Shown here: positions 7,076 through 16,306 of the stretch, piece by piece
Numbering within the stretch: position 1 is the first letter of the stretch
Layout: each line of letters starts with the position of its first letter
DNA from: UBA940 sp031547885
Lineage (GTDB): Bacteria > Bacteroidota > Bacteroidia > Bacteroidales > Rikenellaceae
NCBI GenBank assembly: GCA_031547885.1
Contig: JAVBRO010000001.1
Coordinates: 418,012-482,011, forward strand
DNA length: 64,000 nucleotides
Reading direction: 5' to 3'
Position numbers and translations under genes: made by a program
The notes under the pieces: model-generated
Seen by the model: the letters and a program-made list of their open reading frames with translations, nothing else
Database searches by the model: none
What the model was told of the DNA's origin: nothing

Positions 7076-8431
7076 TTATTCCGCCCCCGTTATTTTATAC
7101 ACCCAGGCGTGGCTGCACGGATTTTCGGCCGGTGAAAGTTGAGGCGGGGTTATGGTCAGCACGCCGCCCGAAAGTTTATACTGGATTTTCTTATCCGTTC
7201 CGAGCATTTTCACCGACTTTGCCCGCGTGATTCCGCCGATCTTTAGGGGTTTGTCGCTCCACGATGTGACAATGGCATAGATATCGCCGCCTTTTTTCGT
7301 AAAATAAAGGGTCGTTTCCGCCGTCACATCCGGGGCCTTGTCCCATTTGCGCGTGCCGTAGATCGCCTCGCCGTTCACCGCGAGCCACTCCCCTATCGCA
7401 GCCAGCCTCTGCTGCTGGATCACGGGAATGCGCCCGTCGGCTGTCGGTCCTACATTAAGCAAAAGATTCCCGCCGCGCGCCGTCTTATTAATGAGCATAT
7501 GGATCAGTTCCGCATCCGTGGAGTAGTCTTCGAGATTCTCGTTGCGGTTGTAGCCGAACGAACCGCCTATCCCGCGGCACTCCTCCCACGGACGGTGCGC
7601 TATGGCGCCGGCCTCGCCGCCCACCCAGTGGCTCTCGTCGTATTCCGTGGTGTAGTATCCTCCGTGCACTCCGCGTGTCTCCTTGCCCCAGCGGTCGTTG
7701 ACTGCCACGCGGTCGGCGACGGGCGATTCATTGTAGAGCCACGCGAGGAACTCCGCCGAGCGCCACGTCGCGCTGGGGTACTCCCATTCACCGTCGGTCC
7801 ACACAATATCGGGCTCGTAGCGGACGACCAACTCCTTCATCTGGGGCAGCATGTGCCGGTCGACGTATCTGTCCACGTCGGTCAGGAAGACCGGATTGAA
7901 CCATTCGTAGAGCGAGTAGTAGAAACCCATGTGCAGCCCTTCGGCCCTTACGGCTCCGGTCAGTTCGCCGCAAATGTCGCGGTGAGGTCCGGTGTCGACG
8001 CTGTTCCAGTTCCAGCTGTACTGGCTGGGCCACAGGGCGTACCCTTCGTGGTGCTTGGATGTCAGCACGACGTATTTCGCCCCTGCGCCCCGAAACGTGG
8101 CCGCCCACTCTTCGGGACGGAACATTTCGGCTTTGAAGTCCTTCACGAAATCCTGGTACCGGAACTCCGCGCCGTACATCTCGTTGTGGAAATCGACGAA
8201 AGCCTGGTTCTTTGCGAAATCCTTCTGCCACCAGTACCATTCGGAGTATTGTCCCGTCGGCGCCCACGCCGGGACGGCATACAGCCCCCAGTGAATAAAT
8301 ATGCCGAATTTCGCATCCTCGAACCACCCGGGAACGGGCCGGCTGTCTATCGATTCCCAGTCGGGCGTATAGACTTGCGCCTGCGCGGCGAAGGCCATGC
8401 AGGCAAACAATACGGTGAGCCTATTTTTCAT
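7076..8431 (-). CDS. Secreted alpha-L-fucosidase, GH29
   Basis: This 451-residue enzyme is exported (signal peptide about residues 1-18, cleaved near AQAQ). It has the GH29 TIM-barrel signatures KFGIFIHWGLYAVPAW (41-56), TSKHHEGYALW (124-134) and PDIVWTDGEW, in which Asp213 is the expected nucleophile. GH29 enzymes release L-fucose from host mucin and milk glycans by a retaining mechanism. The protein is about the length of a catalytic domain plus a short beta-sandwich, without extra carbohydrate-binding modules. It stands beside an LRR lipoprotein rather than inside a Sus-type locus. Neither linkage specificity nor the acid/base residue can be read from sequence alone. Confidence 0.92.
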   Translation of the reverse strand: MKNRLTVLFACMAFAAQAQVYTPDWESIDSRPVPGWFEDAKFGIFIHWGLYAVPAWAPTGQYSEWYWWQKDFAKNQAFVDFHNEMYGAEFRYQDFVKDFKAEMFRPEEWAATFRGAGAKYVVLTSKHHEGYALWPSQYSWNWNSVDTGPHRDICGELTGAVRAEGLHMGFYYSLYEWFNPVFLTDVDRYVDRHMLPQMKELVVRYEPDIVWTDGEWEYPSATWRSAEFLAWLYNESPVADRVAVNDRWGKETRGVHGGYYTTEYDESHWVGGEAGAIAHRPWEECRGIGGSFGYNRNENLEDYSTDAELIHMLINKTARGGNLLLNVGPTADGRIPVIQQQRLAAIGEWLAVNGEAIYGTRKWDKAPDVTAETTLYFTKKGGDIYAIVTSWSDKPLKIGGITRAKSVKMLGTDKKIQYKLSGGVLTITPPQLSPAENPCSHAWVYKITGAE

Positions 8432-8458
8432 TACAATACGATTAATTCGGGCATCTTA

Positions 8459-9706
8459 TTAATTTGTCTTTATCACCCAACCTTTGCCGGTGATTATCGA
8501 CGTATTACACGCAGCTGCACCGGGATTGTTGAGTATTTTTATTGACGATGGACTTGGTGATGATGGCGGCGGCATCCGCGTAGCGGTCTTGGGATCGAAT
8601 GGTGGCAACTTTTCAAAAATATCCTCGAGCTGTTTTTTGGCGAATTTATTATCGTTGATATACAGATATCTGAATTTCGTGTTATTGGAAACATCCAGAG
8701 CCGTCAACTGATTCCAGCTGCAATCAAGTGTTTGTAGACGTGTATTGCCGCTGATATCCAGCGAGGTAAGAGCAAGGCCGGAGCAGACAAGTTCGATCAG
8801 GTTGCAATTTTGAATTACATTTACATTGCTCATTTTTGTATTTTTGCAATTAATGTGCATCAGACGGGGGAATTCTGAAAAATCGAACTCCGCGATGGAA
8901 GTGCCTGGGAACATCAGGCTCTCCAGATTGTCGCATCCGTCAAGGTCGAGGGTGGTAAGCTGCCCTGTGTCATAGCATAAAAGAGTCTTCAGATTCAGGT
9001 TATCCTTGATGGTCAGCGAGGTCATGGCGTTGTTCCGGCAGGAGACGTAATCGACGCTGTTGGGCAGGTTCAGTTCCCTGACCCCGTTATCCCAGCAATA
9101 CAACCTCACCATCAGGTTGTTGCGGCTAAGATCAAGTGCCGACAGATTGGGGTTGTTGTGAAAACCGACATATTTCAATCGGGAACACCGATCCAGCGCC
9201 ACCGACTCCAGACGGGGGCAATTGTCTATGTCAAGAGCCTCGAGAACCGAACAACCGTTGAGGTCGAGCGTCGTACCATTACGAAAACTGTACAGCCAGG
9301 CCCTGTTGAGCAGGGGACAATTTCCTAACCGGAGTTCACCGTAACTGCCGTTGCCGGAATGCATATTTATTTCGGTTAACTCTTCTGACCATATCTTTAT
9401 GCGGTACTCGCCGGAGTTGCGGTACCTATGGCTGAAAGTTGGACGCGAAAGCTTCCCGTCGGTGGGGTCGATATCCTTCGTTATATGCCCGTCGCCCCAG
9501 TCTACGGCGATCTTACCGCCAAGCAGGCGGAAATACACCTCGGCACCCGACTTAGCGTCGACCGTGAATTGAACAGTGTTGTCGTCTGTCAACTCGGGAA
9601 CATCGAAATTGGTGTTGCGATGCTTTTCAATATCCTTTTCGCAGGAAACCAAAGCGCCCGCAAAAAATGATACAGCGAACAAAAGTGATAATAACCTGAT
9701 TTTCAT
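8459..9706 (-). CDS. Surface lipoprotein with PKD-like domain and leucine-rich repeats
   Basis: The 415-residue protein has a lipoprotein signal with lipobox ALVSC (Cys22). A PKD-like segment follows (about 60-110, IAVDWGDGHITKD and SHRYRNSGEYRIKIW) and then about ten irregular leucine-rich repeats (about 120-370) of the form LxxLxLxxCxxLxxL. Such proteins are displayed on the Bacteroidota surface and usually bind glycans or proteins. Base composition is lower in GC than that of its neighbours, hinting at faster divergence or transfer. It lies 27 bases upstream of the fucosidase in the same direction and may share its transcript. The ligand is unknown. Confidence 0.75.
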   Translation of the reverse strand: MKIRLLSLLFAVSFFAGALVSCEKDIEKHRNTNFDVPELTDDNTVQFTVDAKSGAEVYFRLLGGKIAVDWGDGHITKDIDPTDGKLSRPTFSHRYRNSGEYRIKIWSEELTEINMHSGNGSYGELRLGNCPLLNRAWLYSFRNGTTLDLNGCSVLEALDIDNCPRLESVALDRCSRLKYVGFHNNPNLSALDLSRNNLMVRLYCWDNGVRELNLPNSVDYVSCRNNAMTSLTIKDNLNLKTLLCYDTGQLTTLDLDGCDNLESLMFPGTSIAEFDFSEFPRLMHINCKNTKMSNVNVIQNCNLIELVCSGLALTSLDISGNTRLQTLDCSWNQLTALDVSNNTKFRYLYINDNKFAKKQLEDIFEKLPPFDPKTATRMPPPSSPSPSSIKILNNPGAAACNTSIITGKGWVIKTN

Positions 9707-9810
9707 TTGCAGGGCTTTTGGGGATGATTAATACAAAGTTATAAAAATATTACCATAATTATCCGGAAGTCCTTTTAAACAGATTTCTTAAAAATTATTA
9801 AAAATAGTTC

Positions 9811-9818
9811 TATCTTTG
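9811..9818 (+). promoter_or_regulatory. -7 box TATCTTTG for phosphofructokinase
   Basis: A perfect TAnnTTTG match lies 46 bases upstream of the ATG at 9865, inside an AT-rich gap. The -33 element is weak. Confidence 0.6.
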
Positions 9819-9864
9819 TAGTCACATCCAGCATAAATTCCAAACCAAAATAAAACCAATACGC

Positions 9865-11103
9865 ATGAAAGACGCAATCGCAATCCTGACCGGCGGCGGC
9901 CCCGCGCCCGGTATGAATACAGTAGTGGGCAGCGTTTCAAAGACATTCCTCCAGAAAGGCTACCGCGTGATAGGCCTCCACGGCGGCTACAGCGGGCTGT
10001 TCAATCCCGCACCCCACACCGCGGACATCGACTTCAACATGGCCGACGATATCTTCAACCGCGGCGGTTCGTTCCTTCAGATGAGCCGTTTCAAACCCTC
10101 GCAGAAGGATTTCGACGAAAATTTCAACCTCGATTTCTTCAAGAAGAACAACATCAAGCTTCTGGTCACCGTGGGCGGCGACGACACCGCCTCGACCGCC
10201 AACCGCATCGCGGCTTTCCTCGAAGCGAAGAAATACCCTATTGCCAACATCCACGTCCCGAAGACCATCGACAACGACCTTCCGCTGCCCGACGGCATGC
10301 CCACTTTCGGCTATCAGTCGGCCAAGGACAAGGGTGCGGTCATCGCACGCACGGTCTATGTGGACGCACGCACGAGCGGCAACTGGTTCGTTCTGGCGGC
10401 AATGGGACGCAGCGCCGGCCACCTCGCTTTCGGCATCGGCTCGGCCTGCCATTACCCGATGATCGTCATTCCCGAGATGTTCAACAAGACCGAGATAACC
10501 GTCGACAAGATCGTGAACCTGGTGGTTTCGGCCATCGTCAAGCGCAAGATCATGGGCATGGACTACGGCGCGGCCATCATTTCGGAAGGTGTGTTCCACG
10601 AACTGAGCGACGAGGAGATCAAAAAGAGCGGCGTGACTTTCTCGTACGACGACCACGGCCACCCCGAACTCGGCAAGGTTTCCAAGGCGCACATCTTCAA
10701 CGAAATGCTTGAAAACAAGCTCAAGGAGTTGGGCATCAAGGTCAAGAGCCGTCCGGTCGAGATCGGCTACGAAGTGCGCTGCCAGACCCCTGTCGCCTAC
10801 GACCTCGTTTACTGCTCGCAGTTGGGCATGGGCGTTTACAAACTCTTCGCCCAGGGCAACACCGGCTGTATGGTCTACGTCAACCAGGAAGGTTTCGTGA
10901 GCCCGCTCTACCTGAAGGATCTCGAAGATCCGTTCACCCACAAGATCCCGCCCCGCCTCGTGAACATCGGCTGCGACAAGTTCCAGGCCGTGATCGACTA
11001 TATCCTCAACTACGTCACGCCTGCCGATTACGAAGCTGCCAAGGCTTACGTAAAGAACCCTGCAGAATTCGACTTTCACAAGATCCTTAATTGGGAGGCG
11101 TAA
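9865..11103 (+). CDS. Phosphofructokinase, predicted pyrophosphate-dependent
   Basis: The 412-residue enzyme phosphorylates fructose 6-phosphate in glycolysis. The N-terminal loop LTGGGPAPGMN binds the phosphoryl donor. Two positions decide the donor: GGDD at 104-107 (Asp107 instead of the Gly of ATP enzymes) and PKTIDND at 132-138 (Lys133 instead of Gly). Both changes are the known hallmarks of pyrophosphate-dependent enzymes, so the reaction is expected to use PPi and to be reversible. It has its own promoter and a strong terminator. The gene symbol is left open because pfkA and pfp are used inconsistently for this class. Confidence 0.9.
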   Translation: MKDAIAILTGGGPAPGMNTVVGSVSKTFLQKGYRVIGLHGGYSGLFNPAPHTADIDFNMADDIFNRGGSFLQMSRFKPSQKDFDENFNLDFFKKNNIKLLVTVGGDDTASTANRIAAFLEAKKYPIANIHVPKTIDNDLPLPDGMPTFGYQSAKDKGAVIARTVYVDARTSGNWFVLAAMGRSAGHLAFGIGSACHYPMIVIPEMFNKTEITVDKIVNLVVSAIVKRKIMGMDYGAAIISEGVFHELSDEEIKKSGVTFSYDDHGHPELGKVSKAHIFNEMLENKLKELGIKVKSRPVEIGYEVRCQTPVAYDLVYCSQLGMGVYKLFAQGNTGCMVYVNQEGFVSPLYLKDLEDPFTHKIPPRLVNIGCDKFQAVIDYILNYVTPADYEAAKAYVKNPAEFDFHKILNWEA

Positions 11104-11104
11104 C

Positions 11105-11273
11105 GACGCCAACGGACTTGATGACAAAGGTTATTACAGGTCCGAAACTTCCGGCACAGCGCCGCCGACATTGCGAGGTCGGAACGCCGACAATTAAATC
11201 GTCATCCCGAGCGAGGCGGATCAGGCAGGTTTACGGGCACAAAGAGTTGCCATCTGCCGACGAGGGATCTACC
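11105..11273 (+). repeat. Composite repeat: unnamed unit, M hairpin and element A
   Basis: The order is a unit of about 65 bp starting ACGGACTTGATGACAAAGG, then M (11178-11199, GTCGG-AACG-CCGAC), then element A (11201-11273, arms GGCGGAT and ATCTGCC). The first unit is repeated inverted at 11357-11462. It lies between the pfk stop and its terminator, so it is probably transcribed as pfk 3' sequence. Confidence 0.7.
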
Positions 11274-11316
11274 TTGATAATATAAATAGGATTCGACTTA
11301 ATACTCACAATAGCGA

Positions 11317-11356
11317 AAAGACCGCAAACCATTATAGTTTGCGGTCTTTCTTTTTC
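11317..11356 (+). terminator. Terminator after pfk
   Basis: A 13-bp stem (AAAGACCGCAAAC and GTTTGCGGTCTTT) is followed by CTTTTTC. It is probably bidirectional, serving the convergent lipoprotein gene too. Confidence 0.9.
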
Positions 11357-11462
11357 TGGATCGCTTCGTCACCTACGGCTCCTTGCAATGACGGCGGCGC
11401 TGTGCCAATAGTTTAAGATCGGCAACCGCCTTTATCATCAAATCCGCCGTCGCCGTTCCGAC
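11357..11462 (-). repeat. Inverted composite repeat, M-unit-A order
   Basis: Read on the minus strand: M hairpin (GTCGG-AACG-GCGAC then GGCGGATTTG), the shared unit (TTGATGATAAAGGCGG to GGCACAGCGCCGCC), and a short element A (GTCATTGCAAGG to GACGAAGCGATCC). The M copy starts on the last base of the TAG stop of the lamin-tail lipoprotein gene. Confidence 0.65.
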
Positions 11463-13240
11463 TAATCGTCTGTTCCGTCCTGATGGTATGTCTGGGTGAA
11501 CTTGCTGCCCGAGGATGTCGTCGGATTCGAGGCTCCCATAGTGTCTGTCGAGAAGAGGTACCACGCACCCGAACCATTGGGTGCCCGGCCCGCTCCGTTC
11601 GTTATGGGCCATTGAACGAGATTTTCCGTATCCCACGCGCTGTTCTTGTCGGGATAGGCGACACTCGTTGCGATATTGACGAACGCATCGATATTCGTGC
11701 TGTTGGTAAGATCACCCTCGATCTTCGGCTTGCGGAGTTCTATCAGCAGCGACTTGCTTCCCGAGAGGCCGTTGGCAACGGTGCCGAGGTTCAGGTAAGC
11801 GGTTCCAGCCGTCGAATAATCCTTGCCGTTGCAGCCTAAGACCGCATATCCGCCCGCCTTCATCACCATGTAACCGGGAACAGTGAATATCCTGTCCTTG
11901 TTCTTGCGGATACGCATACCGGCAATGACCACGGGTTTCGACGATGTATTGTAGAGTTCGATGCCGTCCTTGGTAGAAGTACGGATCTCGTTAAGCCGGA
12001 TATCCGAATAAGTCCCGAACGTTGTTCCGGCCGCGAATGCCAGCACGGTTATTTTTTCGGACGTCAGTCCGGCCGCATTTGACGCGGTCAGGGTAATTGT
12101 GGTTTCGGTACCGGCGGCCGAACCCGAGAGCGTAGGCATGACGTACCACATCCCGCCTGTCTTGGCAGGATTGCCGTTCGACGATACGACCGACGGCTCG
12201 GCGCTGTGCGCGTCGTAGTAGACCTTGAATCTTATGATATTATCGCCCGGCGTCAGGCCTGTTGGTGTGGCCTTATCGGGATTTATAGCTATGTTGGCGA
12301 TGTAAGGCGGACACGCCACGGCATCCTCTTTAAGCAGCTGGTGTTTGAGCCTGGTTCCCGATGAACCGTTCTCCTTGCCGGGAGTGGCGGCTGCGGTCGA
12401 AGGGGCTGCATACCATCCGTAGGTCTGGCCTTTCGGGCGGATAAAGTTGGCTCCCTCGGTTTCGGGAGTGTCGTCCCAGTCGGCTGAGGTCATTTGCGGA
12501 ACGCCCGGGTTGACGGTATTTGCGAATGCATCTATGACATCGCCGCCGTAGCGCAGCTCGACCGAAAGGGATTTCGATCCCGAGAGTCCTGTTTCGGTCA
12601 CGCCGAGGTCCACCGCCCCTGCCGGAACGGTGAATTTGGACTCCTTGGCCCGGAACACGCCGTATGCTTTGGCCGGCATAGTCTTCGAAGATGTGAACGA
12701 CACGAGCAGCTCGCCGTTTTTCCATAGAGAAACGCCGTTCATACTGACTATCAAGCCCGTAGGATTGTATATCTCGATGAATTTGTAATCGCCCGATGTG
12801 CCGATCTCGTTAAGGCGCAGTTTCGATGCCGCATCATCCACCACACCGGCTGCAACCGCCGTGAGAGTAACGGTTCCCGACTTCGAGGTTTTGCCGTTCG
12901 AGCCGACAGCTTCCACGTAATATGCGGCGGTCTTGCCCACGGGCGACGGAACGGTAAACGTGGCCGAATATTGGTTTGCACCGGAAGCCGCGCTCATAGT
13001 TGTGCTTTTCGCACTGCCGTCGTTATAGTGGAGCGTGACCGAAGATATGCTGCTGCCCGCTTTGATGGTCACCTCGGTTATTATTTCGACCGCCTTGCCT
13101 GTTTCCCACTGTTCGGGAGACTGCAGCAGGACGATCTGCGGTGCATCGGGATCGGCAGGGGTCTCTTTCGGGTCTTTGGAACATGCCGCCATGGCCAATA
13201 CCGTCAGGGGCAGGATGATGAATTTTCTGAATAGTTTCAT
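11462..13240 (-). CDS. Lipoprotein with two lamin-tail domains
   Basis: The product is a 592-residue lipoprotein (MKLFRKFIILPL to AMAAC, Cys20). I use the ATG at 13240 because the upstream extension would precede a normal signal peptide. Two lamin-tail (LTD) domains are visible, around residues 140-260 and 420-545, each with the LRLNEI start, an IE(I/L)YN strand and a SGSKS(L)xVELR strand. An Ig-like beta domain lies before each. Bacterial LTD domains are common in secreted nucleases and surface proteins of Bacteroidota, but no catalytic domain is present here. Binding to nucleic acid or another surface polymer is inference only. Confidence 0.8.
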   Translation of the reverse strand: MKLFRKFIILPLTVLAMAACSKDPKETPADPDAPQIVLLQSPEQWETGKAVEIITEVTIKAGSSISSVTLHYNDGSAKSTTMSAASGANQYSATFTVPSPVGKTAAYYVEAVGSNGKTSKSGTVTLTAVAAGVVDDAASKLRLNEIGTSGDYKFIEIYNPTGLIVSMNGVSLWKNGELLVSFTSSKTMPAKAYGVFRAKESKFTVPAGAVDLGVTETGLSGSKSLSVELRYGGDVIDAFANTVNPGVPQMTSADWDDTPETEGANFIRPKGQTYGWYAAPSTAAATPGKENGSSGTRLKHQLLKEDAVACPPYIANIAINPDKATPTGLTPGDNIIRFKVYYDAHSAEPSVVSSNGNPAKTGGMWYVMPTLSGSAAGTETTITLTASNAAGLTSEKITVLAFAAGTTFGTYSDIRLNEIRTSTKDGIELYNTSSKPVVIAGMRIRKNKDRIFTVPGYMVMKAGGYAVLGCNGKDYSTAGTAYLNLGTVANGLSGSKSLLIELRKPKIEGDLTNSTNIDAFVNIATSVAYPDKNSAWDTENLVQWPITNGAGRAPNGSGAWYLFSTDTMGASNPTTSSGSKFTQTYHQDGTDD

Positions 13241-13268
13241 TATGGGGAGTTTTGATGGTCGGTAAAAA

Positions 13269-15104
13269 TTATTTCGTTTCTGTTGCGATCTGCTGCATTT
13301 CAATAAGGCGTGCGTACATGCCCCGGCAGGCCATCAGTTCGTCGTGGCGCCCCTGCTCGACTATGCGCCCCTGGTCGACGACGATGATCCAGTCGGCGTT
13401 GCGTATGGTGCTCAGGCGGTGTGCGATCACGAGCGACGTGCGTCCCGCGAGCAGCGAATCGAGCGCATCCTGCACCAGTTTTTCGCTCTCGGTGTCGAGC
13501 GCCGAAGTGGCTTCGTCGAGGATGAGGATATCGGGATTTTTCAGCACTGCGCGTGCGATGCTTATTCTCTGCCGCTGTCCGCCCGATAGTTTCATGCCGC
13601 GGTCGCCGATATTGGTTTCGTAGCCGGCCTCGGTCTCCATAATAAAGTCGTGGGCGTTGGCGACCTTCGCTGCACGCACCACATCCTCCGGCGAGGCATC
13701 GGGAACCCCGAGTTTTATATTGTTGGCTATCGTGTCGTTGAACAGCACCGTCTCCTGCGCCACCATGCCGAGGTGGGCGCGGATGCTCTCCATGCGGTAA
13801 TCCCTGATATCCGTCCCGTCGATCAGTACGGCTCCCTGCCGCGGATCGTAGAAACGCGGCACGAGGTCCGACAGGGTCGATTTCCCGCCGCCGGATGGTC
13901 CCACCAGCGCCACCGTTTCGCCTTTCTTTATGCGGAAGCTCACACCCCGGATTATCTCGCGCTCCTCGTAGCTGAAATGCACGTCGCGGAACTCTATCTC
14001 TTCATCGAACGAGCCCATTTTCCGCGCGTCCGGCCTGTCGGTTATTCCGTTGGGGGTGTCTAAAAGCCCGAAGATGCGATCGCCCGCCGCAATGCCCTGG
14101 TTGATAGTGGCGAATCCGTCGGCAAAAGCGCGCACGGGACGGGTTATCTGTGAAAAAATGGCGACGTAAGCGATGAATTCGGCCCCCTGGAGTTCGCCGC
14201 TGAACACCAGCGTCGCGCCGAATATCAGTATTATGGCGACGGCCATTATGCCCAGGAATTCGCTCATGGGCGATGCCAACTGCTGCCGGCGCGCCATCGA
14301 ACTGGATATCCTTGAAAAGATATCGTTCATCGTGCGGTATTTCTTCGTGGAGTACCCTTCGGCGTTGTAGCTCTTGATTATCTTGATGCCCGAAAGCGAT
14401 TCGTCGAGCTGGCTCACCATATTGCCGAGTTCGTCCTGCGCGGCCTTTGCGGGTTTGCGCAGCCTTTTGACGATAAACCCTATGACGAACGCCACCATGG
14501 GAAGGAATATCGCGGCAAAAACGGTCAGTTTCCACGATATGCCGATCATCACCGCAAGGTAGGCGACGATGAGGAACGGTTCGCGGAAGATCACCTGCAT
14601 GGTGCTCGAAATGGTTGCCTGCACCATCTGTGCGTCGGACGAGAATTTCGATATGATGTCCCCCTTGCGCTCGTTGCTGAAATAGCCCACATTGAGCGAC
14701 ATCACCTTGTCGTACATCCGGTTGCGCATGTTGCGCAGCGCATTGATGCGCAGGTTTTCGATCGTGTACTGCCCCAGGTAGCGCGATAGGTTGCTTATCA
14801 GAGCGCTGAAGACCAGAACCGCCGCTATCGCGACCAGGATATCGACGGGGTCGTACGCCGTCCCGTATATCTTGTAGATGAGGTAGCTGAGCGTTTCCTG
14901 CAGATAGGATGCCTTGAATGCGAACGCAGGCATCTGGGTGACTATCAGCGCCTCGTCGGGATTGAACAGGATGTTGAGGATGGGAATGACCAGCACGAAA
15001 TTCATCACATTGAATATCGCGTATAGGAGCGTGTAGAAAAAGTATGGTATGGCGTACTTTTCGAGCGGTTTTCCGAATTTCAGCAGCTTCCAGTATGTGT
15101 TCAT
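13269..15104 (-). CDS. ABC exporter, MsbA/LmrA-like half transporter
   Basis: A 611-residue fused permease-ATPase with six membrane helices (about residues 15-320) and a nucleotide-binding domain (about 350-600). All ATPase motifs are present: Walker A GPSGGGKST, signature LSGGQRQR, Walker B ILILDEATSALD and the H-loop AHRLST. Half transporters of this type work as homodimers in the inner membrane and move lipids, lipid A precursors or drugs outwards. Only 28 bases separate its stop from the upstream start of the lamin-tail lipoprotein gene, so the two may be co-transcribed. An msbA identity is plausible but cannot be settled from sequence alone. Confidence 0.85.
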   Translation of the reverse strand: MNTYWKLLKFGKPLEKYAIPYFFYTLLYAIFNVMNFVLVIPILNILFNPDEALIVTQMPAFAFKASYLQETLSYLIYKIYGTAYDPVDILVAIAAVLVFSALISNLSRYLGQYTIENLRINALRNMRNRMYDKVMSLNVGYFSNERKGDIISKFSSDAQMVQATISSTMQVIFREPFLIVAYLAVMIGISWKLTVFAAIFLPMVAFVIGFIVKRLRKPAKAAQDELGNMVSQLDESLSGIKIIKSYNAEGYSTKKYRTMNDIFSRISSSMARRQQLASPMSEFLGIMAVAIILIFGATLVFSGELQGAEFIAYVAIFSQITRPVRAFADGFATINQGIAAGDRIFGLLDTPNGITDRPDARKMGSFDEEIEFRDVHFSYEEREIIRGVSFRIKKGETVALVGPSGGGKSTLSDLVPRFYDPRQGAVLIDGTDIRDYRMESIRAHLGMVAQETVLFNDTIANNIKLGVPDASPEDVVRAAKVANAHDFIMETEAGYETNIGDRGMKLSGGQRQRISIARAVLKNPDILILDEATSALDTESEKLVQDALDSLLAGRTSLVIAHRLSTIRNADWIIVVDQGRIVEQGRHDELMACRGMYARLIEMQQIATETK

Positions 15105-15123
15105 TCCATCGATGGTTGAACGG

Positions 15124-15131
15124 CAAATATA
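15124..15131 (-). promoter_or_regulatory. -7 box TATATTTG for the ABC exporter
   Basis: The minus strand has TATATTTG ending 19 bases before the exporter ATG. A heptamer array begins 10 bases further upstream. Confidence 0.55.
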
Positions 15132-15140
15132 GTAAAAAAA

Positions 15141-15233
15141 GTCATGAGTTATGAGTCATGAGTCATGAGTCATATGTAAACCAACGGTTTTACTTGTATT
15201 TTTCGTCTTTCACTTTTCACTTTTCACTTATCT
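15141..15233. repeat. Two heptamer arrays, ATGAGTC type and TTTTCAC type
   Basis: 15141-15173 holds four or five units of ATGAGTC (one variant ATGAGTT). About 15209-15233 holds TTTTCAC units (CACTTTTCACTTTTCACTT). Both lie between the divergent promoters of the ABC exporter and trpS. Confidence 0.8.
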
Positions 15234-15237
15234 TGGG

Positions 15238-15245
15238 TATCTTTG
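15238..15245 (+). promoter_or_regulatory. -7 box TATCTTTG for trpS
   Basis: A perfect -7 match 29 bases upstream of the trpS ATG, just after the TTTTCAC array. Confidence 0.6.
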
Positions 15246-15274
15246 CGTTTTGCGAAGACATTTAACATTCAACT

Positions 15275-16264
15275 ATGGACACAGTTTTAAGCGGCATACG
15301 CTCGACCGGACAGCTGCACCTGGGGAACTACTTCGGGGCGCTGCGCAATTTTATAAAGATGCAGCACGAGGCCCGCTGCTTCTTTTTCATCGCCGATTAT
15401 CATTCGCTGACCACGCATCCCGATCCGTCGGTACTGCATGGTAATGTGAAGAACGTGCTTTCGGAGTACCTCGCCGCAGGGCTGGACCCGAACGTGGCGA
15501 CGATCTACGTGCAGAGCGACGTTCCGCAGGTGACCGAACTTTCGCTGCTGCTCTCGATGCACGCCTACGTGGGCGAACTCGAACGCACGGCGTCGTTCAA
15601 GGAGAAGATACGCAAGCACTCCGACAACGTGAACGCGGGCCTTCTGACCTATCCGGTGCTGATGGCCGCCGACATCCTGCAGCACCGCGCCGACAAGGTT
15701 CCCGTGGGCAAGGACCAGGAACAGCACCTCGAAATGACGCGCCTATACGCCCGCCGTTTCAATTCGTTCTACAAGACGGAGTATTTCCCCGAACCTCAGG
15801 CCTACAATTTCGGGACGGAACTTGTGAAGGTCCCGGGCCTGGACGGCAGCGGCAAGATGGGCAAGAGCGAGGGCAACGGACTCTACCTTTCGGACCCCGA
15901 CGACGCGATCCGCAAGAAAGTGATGCGCGCCGTGACCGATACCGGCCCCGTCGAGCCGAACCAACCGATGGCCGAACCGATCCGGAACATCTTCACGCTC
16001 CTGAAACTTGTCTCGACGCCCGATACTGTGAAACATTTCACCGACGCATACAACCGCTGCGAGATCCGTTACGGCGACCTGAAAAAGCAGCTTGCCGAAG
16101 ATATAATAAAGGTCATCGCCCCCATCCGCGAACGCATCGCCGAGATCAAGGCCGACGACGCATACCTGCACCGCGTGACGAAGGATGGTGCCGAAAAAGC
16201 ACGCGAAAGCTCCTCGAAAACCCTCGCCGAAGTGCGCGAAATAATGGGAATCCACAAATTCTAA
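15275..16264 (+). CDS. trpS: Tryptophan-tRNA ligase
   Basis: The 329-residue class Ic synthetase charges tRNA-Trp. The HIGH-type motif is HLGN at residues 15-18 and the KMSKS-type loop is KMGKS at 194-198, both in the expected places. YPVLMAADILQ and VGKDQEQHLEMTR are strongly conserved in TrpRS. The length is normal. The gene has its own promoter, and an M hairpin abuts the stop codon with no gap, so its mRNA probably ends in or near that element. The following ClC-type gene starts 42 bases later. Confidence 0.97.
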   Translation: MDTVLSGIRSTGQLHLGNYFGALRNFIKMQHEARCFFFIADYHSLTTHPDPSVLHGNVKNVLSEYLAAGLDPNVATIYVQSDVPQVTELSLLLSMHAYVGELERTASFKEKIRKHSDNVNAGLLTYPVLMAADILQHRADKVPVGKDQEQHLEMTRLYARRFNSFYKTEYFPEPQAYNFGTELVKVPGLDGSGKMGKSEGNGLYLSDPDDAIRKKVMRAVTDTGPVEPNQPMAEPIRNIFTLLKLVSTPDTVKHFTDAYNRCEIRYGDLKKQLAEDIIKVIAPIRERIAEIKADDAYLHRVTKDGAEKARESSSKTLAEVREIMGIHKF

Positions 16265-16292
16265 GCCGGAACGCCGGCGGCGGTTTAATTTA
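16265..16292 (+). repeat. Element M abutting the trpS stop codon
   Basis: GCCGG-AACG-CCGGC followed by GGCGGTTTAATTTAT starts on the base after TAA. It is one of the most regular copies. Confidence 0.75.
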
Positions 16293-16306
16293 TCCCATCC
16301 GGAAAA

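Noticed and set aside
9937..11127. 396-codon minus-strand ORF over pfk
   Set aside because: It is an antisense shadow rich in Val, Asp and His repeats generated by the pfk codons.
11091..11285. 64-codon ORF after pfk
   Set aside because: It is composed of repeat units (shared unit, M, A). The similar peptide at 11373-11462 reflects repeat duplication, not a gene family.
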